Under the pieces are notes generated by a model. The model did not search any database, was not told the DNA's origin, and worked only from the letters and a program-made list of their open reading frames with translations. Positions 44,201-55,936 of a DNA stretch of 64,000 nt are shown here, one piece after another. Both the position numbers and the translations under genes were made by a program. The DNA comes from Siderastrea siderea (Eukaryota; Cnidaria; Anthozoa; Scleractinia; Rhizangiidae): positions 20,304,865 through 20,368,864 of the forward strand of contig OZ034971.1 of assembly GCA_964030785.1 (NCBI GenBank), read 5' to 3'. Each line of letters begins with the position of its first letter. Positions within the stretch are counted from its first letter, which is position 1.

Positions 44201-44330
44201 CACCATACTAGTTTTTTAGGGTTGCGCCTCGCATGGGTAACATTATTCTCCCGTTCGCGCAATTCCTTTTTGGTCCTTTTTTTTTTTTTTAATTATTATT
44301 GTAAATTTTGAGACCAATAAAGTTGATAGA
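41230..44330 (+). mobile_element. Nearly full LINE: endonuclease + RT (CR1-like)
   Basis: Starts inside an APE-type endonuclease (ICETWLND, then VLVGDFNLP and SDHYLV, the GDFN and SDH motifs; the N-terminal strand is missing). Next a basic linker, then the RT: SKATGPDGIPARILKE, PVHKK...ENYRPISLLP, YLDFVKAFDTVDH, GVPQGSLVSPLLF, the catalytic ALYADD, then the C-terminal VKSQLTYATEVWSP block, with a stop at 44,066. Breaks: a shift near 42,880 and another near 43,190. The 3' region has a T-run and AATAAAGTTGATA at the end. It is inserted in the MULE gene in the opposite orientation, between the codons for GEI and SDL. Confidence 0.9.
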
Positions 44331-44946
44331 TCTCACCGACTGCCTCCGAGACTTCGTCATAAATTCTAGACGGGCCTTTTCGTCTGGTTGCCTCCTCTGT
44401 CAGTTTTGCTTTAGTTGACGGAGCTGTTGGAATAAATTTCTTTCCAGATCGTGGATGTTTGTGTGGGCTAACTGGATGCTCTTCTCCGGTAAACTGTATT
44501 GAACCAGACCTAGCGGGAGTGTTTGACCACCACAACAGTAAACAAGAGTTGAATTTCGCACAAAGTCTGTGTATTTCTTGTGGCGTTCGAAGACGTTTCT
44601 GACAAGGTACTTGTCACGTTTAAGTTGATTCCGTTCAGGTTGTGTACCTTTGCAAAACCAACTATTAACTATCTTCTTATCTCTAATGATGAATATACAT
44701 GCACTTGAACCGCGATTTTCAAACGCCCTGAGGTCGCTTACAAGCCAGTCATCACGGTTCTTTAATTGTGATCTGTCGATCACAAAGCCTGCATTTTCCA
44801 TGGGATTTCTTCGTCTTCTGCAACAAATCTTGCTTTCATCAACGTCTAGGAGCAGGGCATGAATCCTAGTTTCGAAATCTAACTCATGCTTTCCTTGGAA
44901 CAAGTAAGGGGTAGCACTCTCATCAGTGAAGTAGGCCGTTTTCTCC

Positions 44947-46155
44947 CTGAAATGAAAATGTTGAAAAGTTTACTTCCCAATGATTCACCAAAACGCCAAA
45001 ATATTAAAGTGCTATGATAAAATGTGCATCTTTTCTTTGGTAGCCATTTTAAAATGTTAACAAGTACTCTATATGTAAAGAAAAAATGTCGTTTAATGAT
45101 TTTCAATATCTCGTTTCTTTCCAGAGATATTCAAGTTATTAAAATATGCAAATTAGCAAAGTGATGACATCATAGACTCAACCAAATGCGTGATCTGGCG
45201 AGCATATGAATGGATTGGGCAGACGTCTTGCCTGGGGTTATATTTTTCCTAACTGAAAAATTATAAATTTTAAATAGATTTAGCCAAGCCTAAAAGCGGA
45301 GCTCCGCGGCTATTTACTTTGCTCTTTATTCAAATCTGAATTTACTGACCATAGCATAGACAGAAAAAAATATGCGATCCAATAAAAACCAATTCTGGTC
45401 AGCGCTTACCTTGTTTTGACAGCTGTCAATTGACAAAAGTGTAGAGGTCTAATATCAAAGATGTAAGCTGACGTTAACGTTAACGTTAACCTATTTCTGC
45501 GCGCGGTTGTTCAAAAGGTGGTTAAATTAACCTTGGGTTAGAGCTAAACCAAAGGTTAAATTTCTTAACCGCAGGTTTGTTAACCCAGAGTTATAACAGC
45601 ATTGTTCAAAACAAGGTTTTTTCCTAGAAACGATAGTTCTCCATTCAGATTACTAGGGTTTCTAAAATATACCTCGCGGGTCGTATATTTACTATAATGG
45701 CCATCCATTTTGCACAAAAACTAGAATGGTGACCCCCATTTTAAATTCATTTTTGTAATGTGCATATCATAATTGTAATACCGACCAAGTTTTATAAAAT
45801 GTTAAATATGGACCAAGTTTGCAAAAATGTTAAATACTCCTCCTATTTCATTTTCACTGGAATCACCTTAAGCTTAAAGAATCTGACCCACCCAAGAGCC
45901 TTTGCGCGCTTACCTAAGTTCAGACGCCATTTTCGGGGCACCCAAAACTCCGGATTTCATCGTTAGACAAAGTAATGCTTCTCCATCGAGTGGTCACTGC
46001 ACAAAGCAGCCTCTATTTTCACATAAATATTTTTGTCGTTTATTGTTCTTTCTGTACTGAGTATTGTTTGTGGACAGTCGCTACTTTCCGAACGGTAATC
46101 GAGTGGGATTCTGTGCCTGTTCAGAAGTTCCTCCGTCGCAATGGCGAACGATTTC
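44947..46155. other. Gap with TTAACC-rich stretch
   Basis: No gene. GTTAACGTTAACGTTAACC at about 45,475-45,492 and several TTAACC/GGTTAA words up to 45,590 look like a decayed palindromic repeat. Confidence 0.5.
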
Positions 46156-46356
46156 TTACCACACAAGCGACAACAGCGCTGATGGGTCCGGCGACTGAAT
46201 CACAGCGAACCATGGTTCGATTCGGCTCACGTTCACTGGTGATCCGTAAGCATTTAAAGCAGGACGTTCTGCGTATTCATTTCCACTTAAATTGTCGCCA
46301 GTGATATTTAGAGCTTCTTCGCTATCGCTCACTTCCAGTTGCATCATTTTTGCCAT
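46156..46356 (-). CDS. Possible first exon, acidic start
   Basis: The Met at 46356 opens MAKMMQLEVSDSEEALNITG and then NAYGSPVNVSRIEPW. The start resembles that of the plus-strand ORF at 50,949 (MRLEMSDSEED). It could be a first coding exon; no following exon identified. Confidence 0.3.
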   Translation of the reverse strand: MAKMMQLEVSDSEEALNITGDNLSGNEYAERPALNAYGSPVNVSRIEPWFAVIQSPDPSALLSLVW

Positions 46357-46913
46357 ATCGATGAGAAGAATCTCGCGCGCTGAAGGACAATGAAAGCTAT
46401 ACCCAAATATGGGAAGAATACAACGGTGTCCCAGATGATAACAATAATAGAAGCACGCATTGCAAACTGGGTGGGTCAGATTGTTTAAATATCTCAGGAA
46501 CTAAAAATAGATATTTGAAAACGGAAAACGGCATTTTAAATCTTTTGTTAAATACTCTTTGAAACGCCTAAAACTGCAAGGGGTGAAAATTTGATCATAG
46601 TAACACTTTAACCGCTAAAATGATGACGATAAAAGAGCTGGAACGGAAGTTAAAGTTCATGAGGACAAACGACGATTTTACTGTAATCAGAAACTGGTAC
46701 TGTAGTATTATTTCTCGTGACTGATAATGTTGAAACTAAAGGCAAAAGATAAGCAACATGCAAGTTTTAGATTGGTGTCCACAATTAGTAGAGGGGACTT
46801 TTCCTCTCAGCTAAACATTTTCCATGCGTTAATAAAGTTACTTATTCTATTTATCTTATCAGAAGGCTGTAAAGCAGTATCGTTTACTCTAGTTTGGCAT
46901 TTACTTACTCTTT

Positions 46914-47345
46914 GAAGGGATTTTTGGCGCCCTGCAAATGTAATTGGTCCTCTTCCTCACTGTCTGAATGTGACTCATCCAATGGCACGTGTCGGTGTTC
47001 TTTACAGTACAGCTTGGATGTGCTTGGCTTGACATCTATAATTTGTACATGATCGTCGCCATCGTCGAAGGACGGCAGGGGTGCACGAAAAGTCTTGTTC
47101 CTCTTATATGTTGACTTTATGGCGAGGCTATCTGACGCACTATCTTCATCAGGAGATTCAGTAACAAATTCTTCCTCGGGTGGATCGTCTTCGCTTTTCT
47201 CAATCTGTACATCATCATCGCCATCATCCCAGGACGGCAGGGGTGCGGGAAAAGTCTTGTTCCTCTTGTATGTTGACTTTGTAGGAGGCTATCTGACGCA
47301 CTATCTTCATCGGGAGATTCAGTAACAAATTCTTCCTCGGGTGGA
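46914..47345 (-). pseudogene. Acidic ORF with 54-codon tandem duplication
   Basis: A hydrophilic, acidic frame: EEEFVTESPDEDSASDSL, TYKRNKTFRAPLPSFDDGDD, DESHSDSEEEDQ. The block is duplicated with period 162 bp (GACGGCAGGG at 47,071 and 47,233). In the upstream copy one base is lost, which breaks the frame. The composition resembles the disordered N-termini of piggyBac-like and other transposase genes, but no catalytic part follows. Confidence 0.4.
47068..47345. repeat. 162-bp tandem duplication
   Basis: Two copies of ...GACGGCAGGGGTGC...AAAGTCTTGTTCCTCTT...CTGACGCACTATCTTCATC; 162 is a multiple of 3. Confidence 0.9.
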
Positions 47346-48978
47346 CCGTCTTAACTCTTCTCAAAAGCAAATTCCTACACAATTTGGAAACCAAAAAATT
47401 AAATTGAAAACGCAACAAAAAGTGGCGAAACAATAAACGAGAAAATGGTTTATTACAGTAATTTCCCTTGTTTGTAAATTTTGAGGTGGCAAAGCCTTTT
47501 TGACGTCTTCGTTTGACGGCTGTAAAACAGAAAACGAGGTTAAAATTTCTATGTTAAAGAATTAGGACGTGGAAAGCCCAATTCGAAGAGAAGAAAAAGT
47601 TCAGATTGTGGCGTTAGTCACGCTTTTATCCCGACTTGTCTGTTTAAATCGATTAATATTAGTAATTTGTTACAAATGCTATCCGATGCCCATTGTAATC
47701 TCAACTTAGGTACGCCCCCCCCCCCCCCAATTAGCTTTTGTGGAGCATTTTATCAGTGTTTATCGTCCAGTTGGAGTGTTTTCAGTTCATATCCTAACAT
47801 TGTTCACTCGGAGTTTGGAGAAGGGTTGCATAAGTTTGATTTCCTGTGATTTTCCGAACTATTCTGTCATGTCCTAATCGCAATTGTCTGTTGTAATTGT
47901 AGTTCTTCACCACGTGATACGAAAAGTCAGTGATTAAAGAGAAAGTGATTTTAGCATTTATGTGGTACTTGGTGCGTTTCACTCAGCTCGCATGCAATTT
48001 TTCTCTTGTCCTTATAGTGTACAAAGAAGAATAAACCTGGCAACAGATGCAAATTCCAGTGGAACGATAACATTATTCAACTTATTTTTGCTCTTATACT
48101 TAATATCATTTCGCCATCTCGCCATATCACTATTTCGTGCTTTCAACACGCCCGCACAAAATACGGAATAAGCCTATATTCTGGGAAATCGGCATAATTC
48201 TTTTGCCCGATAAAGGGTTCATATTAAATTTTGCTTGCCTGATCACGGGGGATTTGATGTTATCTGAAAACAGAATAGCAAATACAAAACAATTGACAGA
48301 CACGGGAACAGTCATTTCGAAACTGGTGATGCGTTCAAAAACCTCACAGTGTTTGTGTCAAACGTTGTGCCTCTTTATTTGCTTGATTTTAAACGTACTC
48401 TTTTCGGCACTGCAACCTTGATCTGAGATAATATGATATCGTAAAATGCTGTAAAATGCAAAATGGGATAACATTCACAAGGATGTACACGTGGTCGCAA
48501 ATAAAGGGCGCAAATGTAGGGCGTCAATAAACGTTAGATTCTGTGCTGTAGCAGGGTATTCTGAAGTTAATCCGACAATTCTTTGACTAAATGCCAATGC
48601 ATTTACAAAGCTTACCTCAGTCGAAAATCACGATCTCTCAAAGAACACAGTCATCAACAAACATTCCAGACTTGCCTTCGTGCGACTTGCACGAGAATAT
48701 ACAGCGTCGAGCAGATCTTATTACGACCTGGTGAAATATGATTACCCACATCTGGCCAACCACTACCCCTTCACTTATAGAATGGACTAGTTAAATGTCT
48801 GTAGTATCCCCAGGGGTAAAGGGAAAAAATAAATAAAATAAAAAAACATTAATGTAATGTTGAAACGAAATGCTGATAGTAATACCTCCAAGGAAAAAGG
48901 AAAAAATAAATGACAAAAATCAGAAAACATTAACGTCATGTTGTAAGTTAAGGGAACAAAGGCGGTTTTCTTTTTTTC
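47346..48978. other. Gap: nothing recognised
   Basis: AT-rich non-coding sequence with a C-run at about 47,708-47,719. Confidence 0.4.
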
Positions 48979-49083
48979 ACCTGCCACCCGTTACCCATCA
49001 CCCATCACCCGCCACCCGTTACCCGTCACCCGTTACCCGTCACCCGTCACCCGTCACCCCGTCACCCCATCACCCGCCACCGT
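48979..49083. repeat. Minisatellite CACCCGT / TACCCGT array
   Basis: About fifteen 7-bp units (CACCCGT, TACCCGT, CACCCAT, CACCCGC). The right flank GTGGAAAAGTGCTGC is the reverse complement of the flank at 37,165-37,180, so both arrays belong to one dispersed repeat in opposite orientations. Confidence 0.9.
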
Positions 49084-49593
49084 GGAAAAGTGCTGCTGAC
49101 TTTGAGGTCTACATTGTAAATGCCATGTTGCTGTTGAAATAATTTTAAAATGTTGGAATAATTGACCATCTTTGACAGTATTTAATTGTCAGCAACAAAT
49201 GTTGAAGAAAAAGACAAAATCTTGAAGGTTTATACGCACAACATTCAATTGCAAAATCGGATTGCTTATTTTAATTTTAATACGAAATTCCGTGATAAGA
49301 CAAACAGACAAAAAGGGATAACAAGACTTCAGGTATGAAAACATTATTTAGAGTAGCACTTGCTGTCCTGGGAAAGCAAAATGGCTCAAGTACAATTCCG
49401 CTTAACTTGACGCTAACAGCTATTGTAAATATGGAATCACTGAGTTAAAAAATTCTTACGAAGTCAATCCACAGTCAATTATGTAATTTACCAACAGTTG
49501 CAGGCGAAGAAATAACTAATAATTGATTGTTGTCCTTGGAAATAAAAATGACACTGACAATACAGTCTGTTCTTGAACAAGGATTTATTTGCT

Positions 49594-49953
49594 CTAAGCT
49601 CTCCAATTTCTTCTACACTGTATAACCGCCATTGAATATTCTTTTTCCTGTAGCAACAAGCTTTTAAAAGAAAAGTCTTCAAATGACTTCATCCTAAGGA
49701 TACATGTAAAATTACCGGTCTTAAAATCGAGCATACAAGAAGCCAGTGACCCGCCGAAAAAAAATTTTGTAATGCACCAAGTGCGATACGATGCAAAAAC
49801 CAAAAATCCTCCAAAATAAGCTTCCTTACTGTTACATTTTTGTCTCTTGATGTGTCCTGGCGGGGTAAAAGCAGGTTTGTTGCTTATGTCACTCGAGATT
49901 CTCTCAATTATGCACTTTATAGACGAGATATGGTCGACCGACTTGGCCGCCAT
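49594..49953 (-). CDS. Unrecognised 119-aa ORF
   Basis: The Met at 49953 is in a good context (GCAATGGCGGCCAAG), the kind of start seen at metazoan promoters. Reads MAAKSVDHISSIKCIIERIS, then PPGHIKRQKC. Later residues are less protein-like, and exon 1 may end early. No domain. Confidence 0.3.
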   Translation of the reverse strand: MAAKSVDHISSIKCIIERISSDISNKPAFTPPGHIKRQKCNSKEAYFGGFLVFASYRTWCITKFFFGGSLASCMLDFKTGNFTCILRMKSFEDFSFKSLLLQEKEYSMAVIQCRRNWRA

Positions 49954-50085
49954 TGCACTACATATATGCTTTTGTGGATTATTTTGAATTTTCCCACGAT
50001 TGAGTGACCCTGGGCACAATCTTTACTACAACTACCAGAGAGCTTTGCGTGTGTGACGTCATAATAAAAATAGTCTATTGGGTTG

Positions 50086-50190
50086 GTAACTTGGGGTCCT
50101 AACTAGGTTCCTAAGGTGGGTTTCTAGCTTGGTTCCTAACTCAATTCCTAACTTGGGTCGTAAGTCAGTTCCTAACTTGGTTGTTAGTTT
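50086..50190. repeat. Degenerate minisatellite (TTCCTAACTTGG-type)
   Basis: Repeated words GGTTCCTAA, GGTCCTAACTAGG, TTCCTAACTTGG over about 100 bp. Confidence 0.6.
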
Positions 50191-50531
50191 ATCTCCATTT
50201 ACTTGTTTTCTACATTCTTAAAATTATCATTAAACGACCCTGTAAGTCACTATTTGCAGCGAAATTAATGTAATATATTTAACAATTAACCCGCGAAATC
50301 GCATAGAATATCACCTGATACTTAGCCGACTAGGCCGTAGGCTGAGTTGGCTAAATCAGGGGATATTCCGCAAGATTGAGCTGGATAATTATTTTACTAT
50401 TCAACAAATTCTCATCGACTACCATTTTCAGAACGAGAAAAACTATGGTTCTATGATGAAAATGCTAAAAACTAGCAACACATAATAAATATCAAAACAG
50501 AACTTCAAGAAATCGAAGTTTACTACTATTC

Positions 50532-50564
<33 letters not shown>

Positions 50565-50948
50565 TGTGATTTATTCACTGAGGGCGCAACCAGCTTATTT
50601 TTCACATTGGCAAGGTATCAACTGTGGCGTAAATCAATAGGAAACACGCTTTTCTTCGTTGTTTCGATGTCGGTACACTGAAGGAAAACAAATATTTTTC
50701 TCGACTCACACTAAACAATAGCAAAAAGGTTCCGAAAGACGCACTGGGGTTTCCACATTGTAAAAATTTATAATAAACAGGTTGCTTTTTTCGTTTTTGA
50801 TACGTCGACCAAAACAACCAATGTGCGTGCCAAACAAGCTTTACAATAGATTAAAGATTCCAAAAATACGCACTGGGATTTTGTAATTGCCTAATAATAC
50901 TGACAACTTTGACAAATTTGCAACCACTTTTTTCACCACTTTACTACA

Positions 50949-51242
50949 ATGAGGTTAGAAATGAGTGATTCTGAGGAAGACATTTTCCTTACACAAAGCA
51001 GTTTTAATGGTTCAATAAATTTCGGCAATGACTTAGAGAATTTGCTAGGGGACTACGAAAACGCCAAGTTCAGCGTTGAAGAGGCAACAGAACGGTTGTT
51101 TAGCTTCAACCAGGCGGATAAGTATGAAGAAGTCTCAATTGGCAGCGTTGACAAGGAGGCTGAAACAAATGAGAATATTAGAATATCAGCCCTGCTCTCC
51201 CCTGTTACAATCAAAGCTGCCCCCAGCTTTTCAGACAGTTGA
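50949..51242 (+). CDS. Unrecognised 97-aa acidic ORF
   Basis: MRLEMSDSEEDIFLTQSS to a TGA. Acidic and probably disordered. It may be a first exon or a transposase N-terminal remnant. Only the start resembles 46,356. Confidence 0.3.
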   Translation: MRLEMSDSEEDIFLTQSSFNGSINFGNDLENLLGDYENAKFSVEEATERLFSFNQADKYEEVSIGSVDKEAETNENIRISALLSPVTIKAAPSFSDS

Positions 51243-51499
51243 TAATTAGCGGGGTTTATTCAATATAATCGATCAGCCTGGAAGAACAAGGGAAAACGAG
51301 CCATGTGAAAAATAAAAAGACCTGCTTACAAACTCATGTTTGGAAATGACAAGATAAAGTAAAAAAGAATATTGCTACCTTACCGAGAATAAGTCCTCTT
51401 CCTGTGAATTAAAATCTTTTCAACTTTACAACTTTCCATTACCAAGTGTGCTGCTTTGTTCGCAATAGCATTTTCTTGATTGAGTTCTCACTATGAAAA

Positions 51500-51640
51500 T
51501 TCCTATATATATATATATATATATCTATATATATGTTACAGGTCAAATTTAACTTTAGGTAATTCTTTTCAATCTAGGTAAATTTTATTTTAACCTAGGT
51601 TATTTTTTTTTAACCTAGGTAATTTTTACCTATCAACTGT
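51500..51640. repeat. (TA)n plus an AACCTAGGT-rich repeat
   Basis: A TA run is followed by GTTACAGGTCAAATTTAACT and four AACCTAGGTAA-like words. The ACAGGTCAAA start is shared with the foldback MITE at 63,661. Confidence 0.7.
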
Positions 51641-51842
51641 CTGAAAAAGGGCTTTTTCCTTTTTTTTGGGGTGTAGTAAAAAAAATTGGGGCATGGCATT
51701 TTTTAGGGGTTCTGAAAAAGAATAAAGAAAAAAATAATAATATCGACCTTTCTCTTCTCCTTCTTTTACCTTCCCTCGTATCTCCCACATCCTACCCAGC
51801 CCCTATCTCTGATTACATTTCCAAGTTCCTTTAACTTCATCC

Positions 51843-52735
51843 TTGGGGCCACTTGTAAACTGGGCGCGGACCAAGTAGTCTGAAAGACTTTTGGGTTTCC
51901 TAAAGGCTACCATTGGAACTTCTTTGATGGCATTTTTGCATCTATTTGATGAGTGCAGAGCGGGCTACAAATCCCTCAGGAAGCGCCCGATATTGGGAAG
52001 ACCCGGATGGTATGTCACTGTAAAAGGGATCCTATTGTTTTCTTCTTTTAGCTTATCCCTTAGGGCTTCATTCCTAGGTGTTTGTCTCGCCCTATCCACT
52101 TGTTGTTGAACAAAGTTCTTTTTATATCCTCTTTCTACCAAAAATCTACACAAATCTTGAACCTTTTTCTCAAAGAACGTCTCCTTAGAACAAATTCGTC
52201 TCAACTGTAGGGCTTGGGCATAAGGAATCCCTCTCTTGCAAGAATTCGGGTGACAAGACGCGTGGTGAAGGTACTGATGACTATCGGTGGGCTTGATGTA
52301 AACATCTGTCTCTAGTTTTCCCGAATCATTAATAACTTTAATGTCTAGAAATTCTACTTCTTTATAGGACCATTTTGATGTAAATTTGATCGTTCTATGT
52401 GCACTGCTCAGATAATCGATGAAGTCCCTGAGACTACCTTCCCCCTCTGTCCAGATTATAAAAATATCGTCAATATACCACCACCATGTGTGAGGTTTTG
52501 TTTGAGCCTGTGTAACTAACTGTCTCTCCAGTTTGTCCATAAAAATATTGGCATACGACAGTGCCATTCGAGTCCCTATCGCTGTACCTAGTTTCTGGGC
52601 GAAATGTTTCCCATCAAACTCAAAGTTGCTGTTTTTAAGAACTATTTCAGTAAAATCTACTATGTCATTTTTTAGATCCCCCAGCTTCTTCCCTTCATCC
52701 AAAGTAGAACCCCAAGCCAACAATGCTTGAGTAAC
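51843..52735 (-). pseudogene. Penelope-like RT fragment
   Basis: The RT palm and thumb read on the minus strand: VLKNSNFEFDGKHFAQKLGT, ALSYANIFMDKLE, the catalytic WWYIDDIF, FTSKWSYKEVEFLDI, YIKPTDSHQYLHHASCHP, then PFTVTYHPGLPNI and a stop after FLRDL; downstream VPMVAFRKPKSLSDYLVRA is still legible. The YIDD core and the 'SCHP' block identify the Penelope class. No GIY-YIG domain is seen. The 5' end is fused to a LINE fragment. Confidence 0.85.
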
Positions 52736-53070
52736 AACAGCAGGTAGGTCATTGATGTAGACAAGGTTCCAAGATACTTCCCACCAAGATACTGCACACT
52801 GGTAGACCTGCTGATAACTCATTACCGCAAGGTGTTTGCTGTTTCTGATGACTCAGGTACAATGCAAACCACTTCAGAGCACTTGGAGAGACGCCAACTA
52901 ATGAAAATCCTATGATGCACAGTGTTAAACGCTTTGATAAGATCCAAGAATACTACACCACTAAGATTTCCCTGTTCCATGTTCAGTAAGGATCTCATCT
53001 GCAAAACCAGACAGGGCAGTGGCTATCAACAGTTTAGGACAGAAGCCGAACTGCTTTTTAAAACTTTCGT
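52735..53070 (-). pseudogene. LINE RT fragment fused upstream of Penelope
   Basis: KKQFGFCPKL, ALSGFADEIL, SGVVFLDLIKAFNTVHHRI (RT motif A with Asp), SALKWFALYL and, over a shift, the YINDLPAVV end of motif B. It runs without spacer into the Penelope RT at about 52,735. Confidence 0.65.
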
Positions 53071-54632
53071 AACAAACTTGTACTCTAAAGGACTTTTAAG
53101 AGAGTAAAAACAAATAATCTTACTTATCCCGATCTATGTCTTCAAAGATAAGTCCTGTTTCCAGTCGATCAATCACTTGCAGCATTAGATGGAGCTCTTC
53201 AACGATGACGTTTTCCAGGAGAATGTTAAAAATTGGCTGGTGCTGGCATCGAGGCTGCTAGTACCAATCCAGACCCAGTTTTCTTTAGTAATGGATGACT
53301 CCTAATAAGAGTAGGGGACATCCATGTTGCATCTTAAGGTTAAAACAACAACTTCATCGATTAACGTCTGATACATTTTAAGGGTGGCTAATTTTTTAAT
53401 GATCAAGCAAAATGTGAATTTAATAGCAAAAGCTATACAGACCAATTTCTTTCATTCTTTGCTTGTACATGTAGATAGCCATTATTCATATATTTAGGAA
53501 GAAATAAGGTCAAGATAATACCTGTCTTTGTGGATCAGGCACCAGATGCATGAGTTGTTATAAATGGCTCCCTTCATTCCCATTGCAAGAAGTAGAAACG
53601 GTTGAAAATAAAAACTGTCAATATCGTCCAGTATACTTTGCCATTACTAGCAACCCTCAAAGGTTTTTAAACTATGTTGCTATCTCAACAACAAGTGATA
53701 GTACATTTCTCTGACCTTGTCGTCACTGCCCAAGTGTAGTTTTACTTTCTTTCCCTTGATTAAGATGAAGCCATCGTCAATACGATTAGTAACAGTTTGT
53801 GCAACATTCGCCAGGCCAGTTTTTTCTCCTCTGCAGATTGCTTGTCACTCGCTAAAAAATCCAAATTCTGGCTTTTCCTTGTTTGTTTGAAAACACGTCA
53901 AACTAAGATTCGGCAGGATATATTGGCAAACAGGGGCATCTGCAAACCATAAAAGGTAAGGTTGATTTAATCATAATCTGTAAGTCAATATAATTGTGAC
54001 CCACCTCTTTAGGGGGTTGGGTGGTGGTTGCCCCGGAATCCTCTGAGCATCATGCATCTCAGCGTTCTTCTGGCTGGCGAACGCATATGCTGCGTTACTT
54101 TTGGAGGTTTTCAGTCTCTTTTGAAGTTCTGTTTTTGTGTCCTGTTAGTGATAGTAAAATTCAACTTTTAGGAATTATTAACGGTAATGTTTTACTTTTT
54201 TACCTGATGATTGCATAGAAAAGCAACTGGCCGTTTCAGAAAGAAAAAAAATTAAGTATAGTGAGAGTGTTACGAAAGACCGCATTTGCAAAGACAATAT
54301 AGACAAGAAATGTATGTAGCATAGACTGTAAAATAATCACCATTTAAAACTGGCAGGTCGACCTTTGATGCATTTGTATCTGTACTGGCGAGGTGAATAA
54401 CTATAAAAAAATATGAATATACAAATCTTTGTTAAGATATTGGTAAGTACTCCATTTGTTCTAGTCCATTCAGAATTTAATTAAAATAGTCTGCATATTC
54501 TTAGCTATAGATCAAACTTGTAATCTTGTTGTAATTCCAAGAAACCTACATTCAAATCGGGGAAAATTCTGATTTTCAAAAATTCGTCTTAGTTTTCCTA
54601 TTCCATTGTAATTAAAAGAAAGGGCAAAACTT
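53071..54632. other. Gap: nothing confident
   Basis: Mostly AT-rich non-coding sequence. The first 250 bp may hold more decayed LINE sequence on the minus strand. Confidence 0.35.
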
Positions 54633-54840
54633 TCATTCTTTGATACCTTTCTCTGCTTCGGCAATGGTGACACCAATTCTTTCGTCAACAAAATTCTGCA
54701 GAAAATCTTCGAATCCATCGACTTCTTTACAGTCTTCAAGACTCAAAAGGTTCTTCCGAGGTGGAACTAACCGATAATTATAACTGGTTGGAATTTCGCG
54801 TAGAGGCTTTGTACGTTGGGATTCCTCTGGTCGTAGGTCT
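54633..54840 (-). CDS. Possible terminal exon, unknown protein
   Basis: The acceptor TTCATTTACAG precedes a 68-codon open stretch: RDLRPEESQRTKPLREIPTS, then LLSLEDCKEVDGFEDFL, VDERIGVTIAEAEKGIKE and a stop. The composition is protein-like. If real, it is one of the few candidates for host coding sequence here. No family recognised. Confidence 0.3.
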
Positions 54841-55936
54841 CTGTAAATGAAAAATATGATGACCAATAAACCGTGGCATATAATTCTTTTCATTTTACTG
54901 GCTCTAAAAGAGAGGGATATATAGCCCATTAACAGGCTCTGCGGTGGGGAAAAAACGTACCAAAAAATTCGAATGAGTGTGGATTTACATCTGTCACTAA
55001 AAAAAACTTATAGCCAGCTAAATTACCCTACTGAAAGAGACAAGGTGTACTTTATTCATAAAACATCGTAAAATGTAAAACAAAAACATTACTGATACAA
55101 CAGGCAACTGGTGTCCATGTAACGGTCGAGTACGTCTTTGATGTAGATGGTCCACACGCCCCCTCTCCCCCTTTTTCGGACCACCCAGCCAGCAATCCTA
55201 CATAGAGTTGAGGTATCATCTGTAGGGAAAGTTCCTCCTCTTTCCATTGTCCAGTTGATGACAAAGGTAGTCGCTATCACTGCACTGGTATTCTTTGGTC
55301 TCGCGAATTATTCTAAAACAATATACCAGTTCTGGCGTTCATTTACCTGTTGGAGTTTTCTTTACGTTAATTTCGTGGAGCAATCCAGTTTTGTCCCGAA
55401 TTGTCAGTTACTTGGGCAGCAATCCATAGGTTTCTCTAAACCATAAGGCATCTTGGACTTTCCTCCTACGACAAAAAATGGGCAATGAGATCGTTGCAGT
55501 CTAAGTAGCCATTGCTTTAGGTCACGTAATAATTTGCGTGAACTCTTTCCCTTCTAACCTTGTTGTTTACAATAGTTATAAAATGAAGTTTATTTACTGT
55601 ATCTGAGAGAAATGTCGGTGTTTTTTTCCTACTTCCAAGAAATCTTTTCCGGTGTGGACAAGCCTCTGTTGGATTTGATGATACAAATCGGCTGCCTTCT
55701 CTTCCACGGTCGCACAAAGGTTGCCATTTACTTGCCTCAGATGTGCCAACACGTCGCTTGGTGACTTTTGTATTTCCTCGGAGCTAATTGCCAGCTTGAT
55801 TCATGCATAGTTAGTAGAGAGGACTGGTTATGAAAGTCGGCAAGCTTCAAAGAGCAAAACAATAGAGCCGTCTCTGATGTTGAACGTACCTGTCACATGA
55901 TTGCGACGGTGCACAAACCCAAACACACGTTCAAAG
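54841..55936. other. Gap with one Trp/Arg-rich minus-strand frame
   Basis: A minus-strand frame at 55,280-55,089 (CRIAGWVVRKRGRGGVW, TIYIKDVLDRY) may be a transposon relic. Otherwise nothing. Confidence 0.25.

Larger units (their letters stand above)
38456..44946 (-). pseudogene. MULE-like transposase with SWIM finger, broken by two LINEs
   Basis: The host exon starts at 44946 after a TTTCATTTCAG acceptor (FTDESATPYLFQGKHEL). The N-terminal part reaches ARSGSIQFTGEEHPVSPH and RIYDEVSEAVGE (about 44,335), then a LINE (41,230-44,330) intervenes. It resumes SDLPRDIKQVQNARQ, then the nuclease: ILSIDTTFNVGKFYLT (first Asp), VGGDRDKAQ (second Asp), FFYDNAQSE. Next are an inverted duplicate and a truncated LINE (39,581-40,238). 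It then continues IGYRPNLKCSWPDAVIVYRDF, a SWIM-like ACSECPRFKDGHFCPH and, after a shift near 39,070, TLAVGHQLGTL and TTCYGCKGRVQKTASDPPLP. D1/D2 spacing and the SWIM finger fit MULE-type elements. There are several stops and shifts besides the insertions. Confidence 0.75.

Noticed and set aside
48979..49083. CRISPR-like array
   Set aside because: 7-bp degenerate head-to-tail units without spacers, in eukaryotic DNA: a minisatellite.
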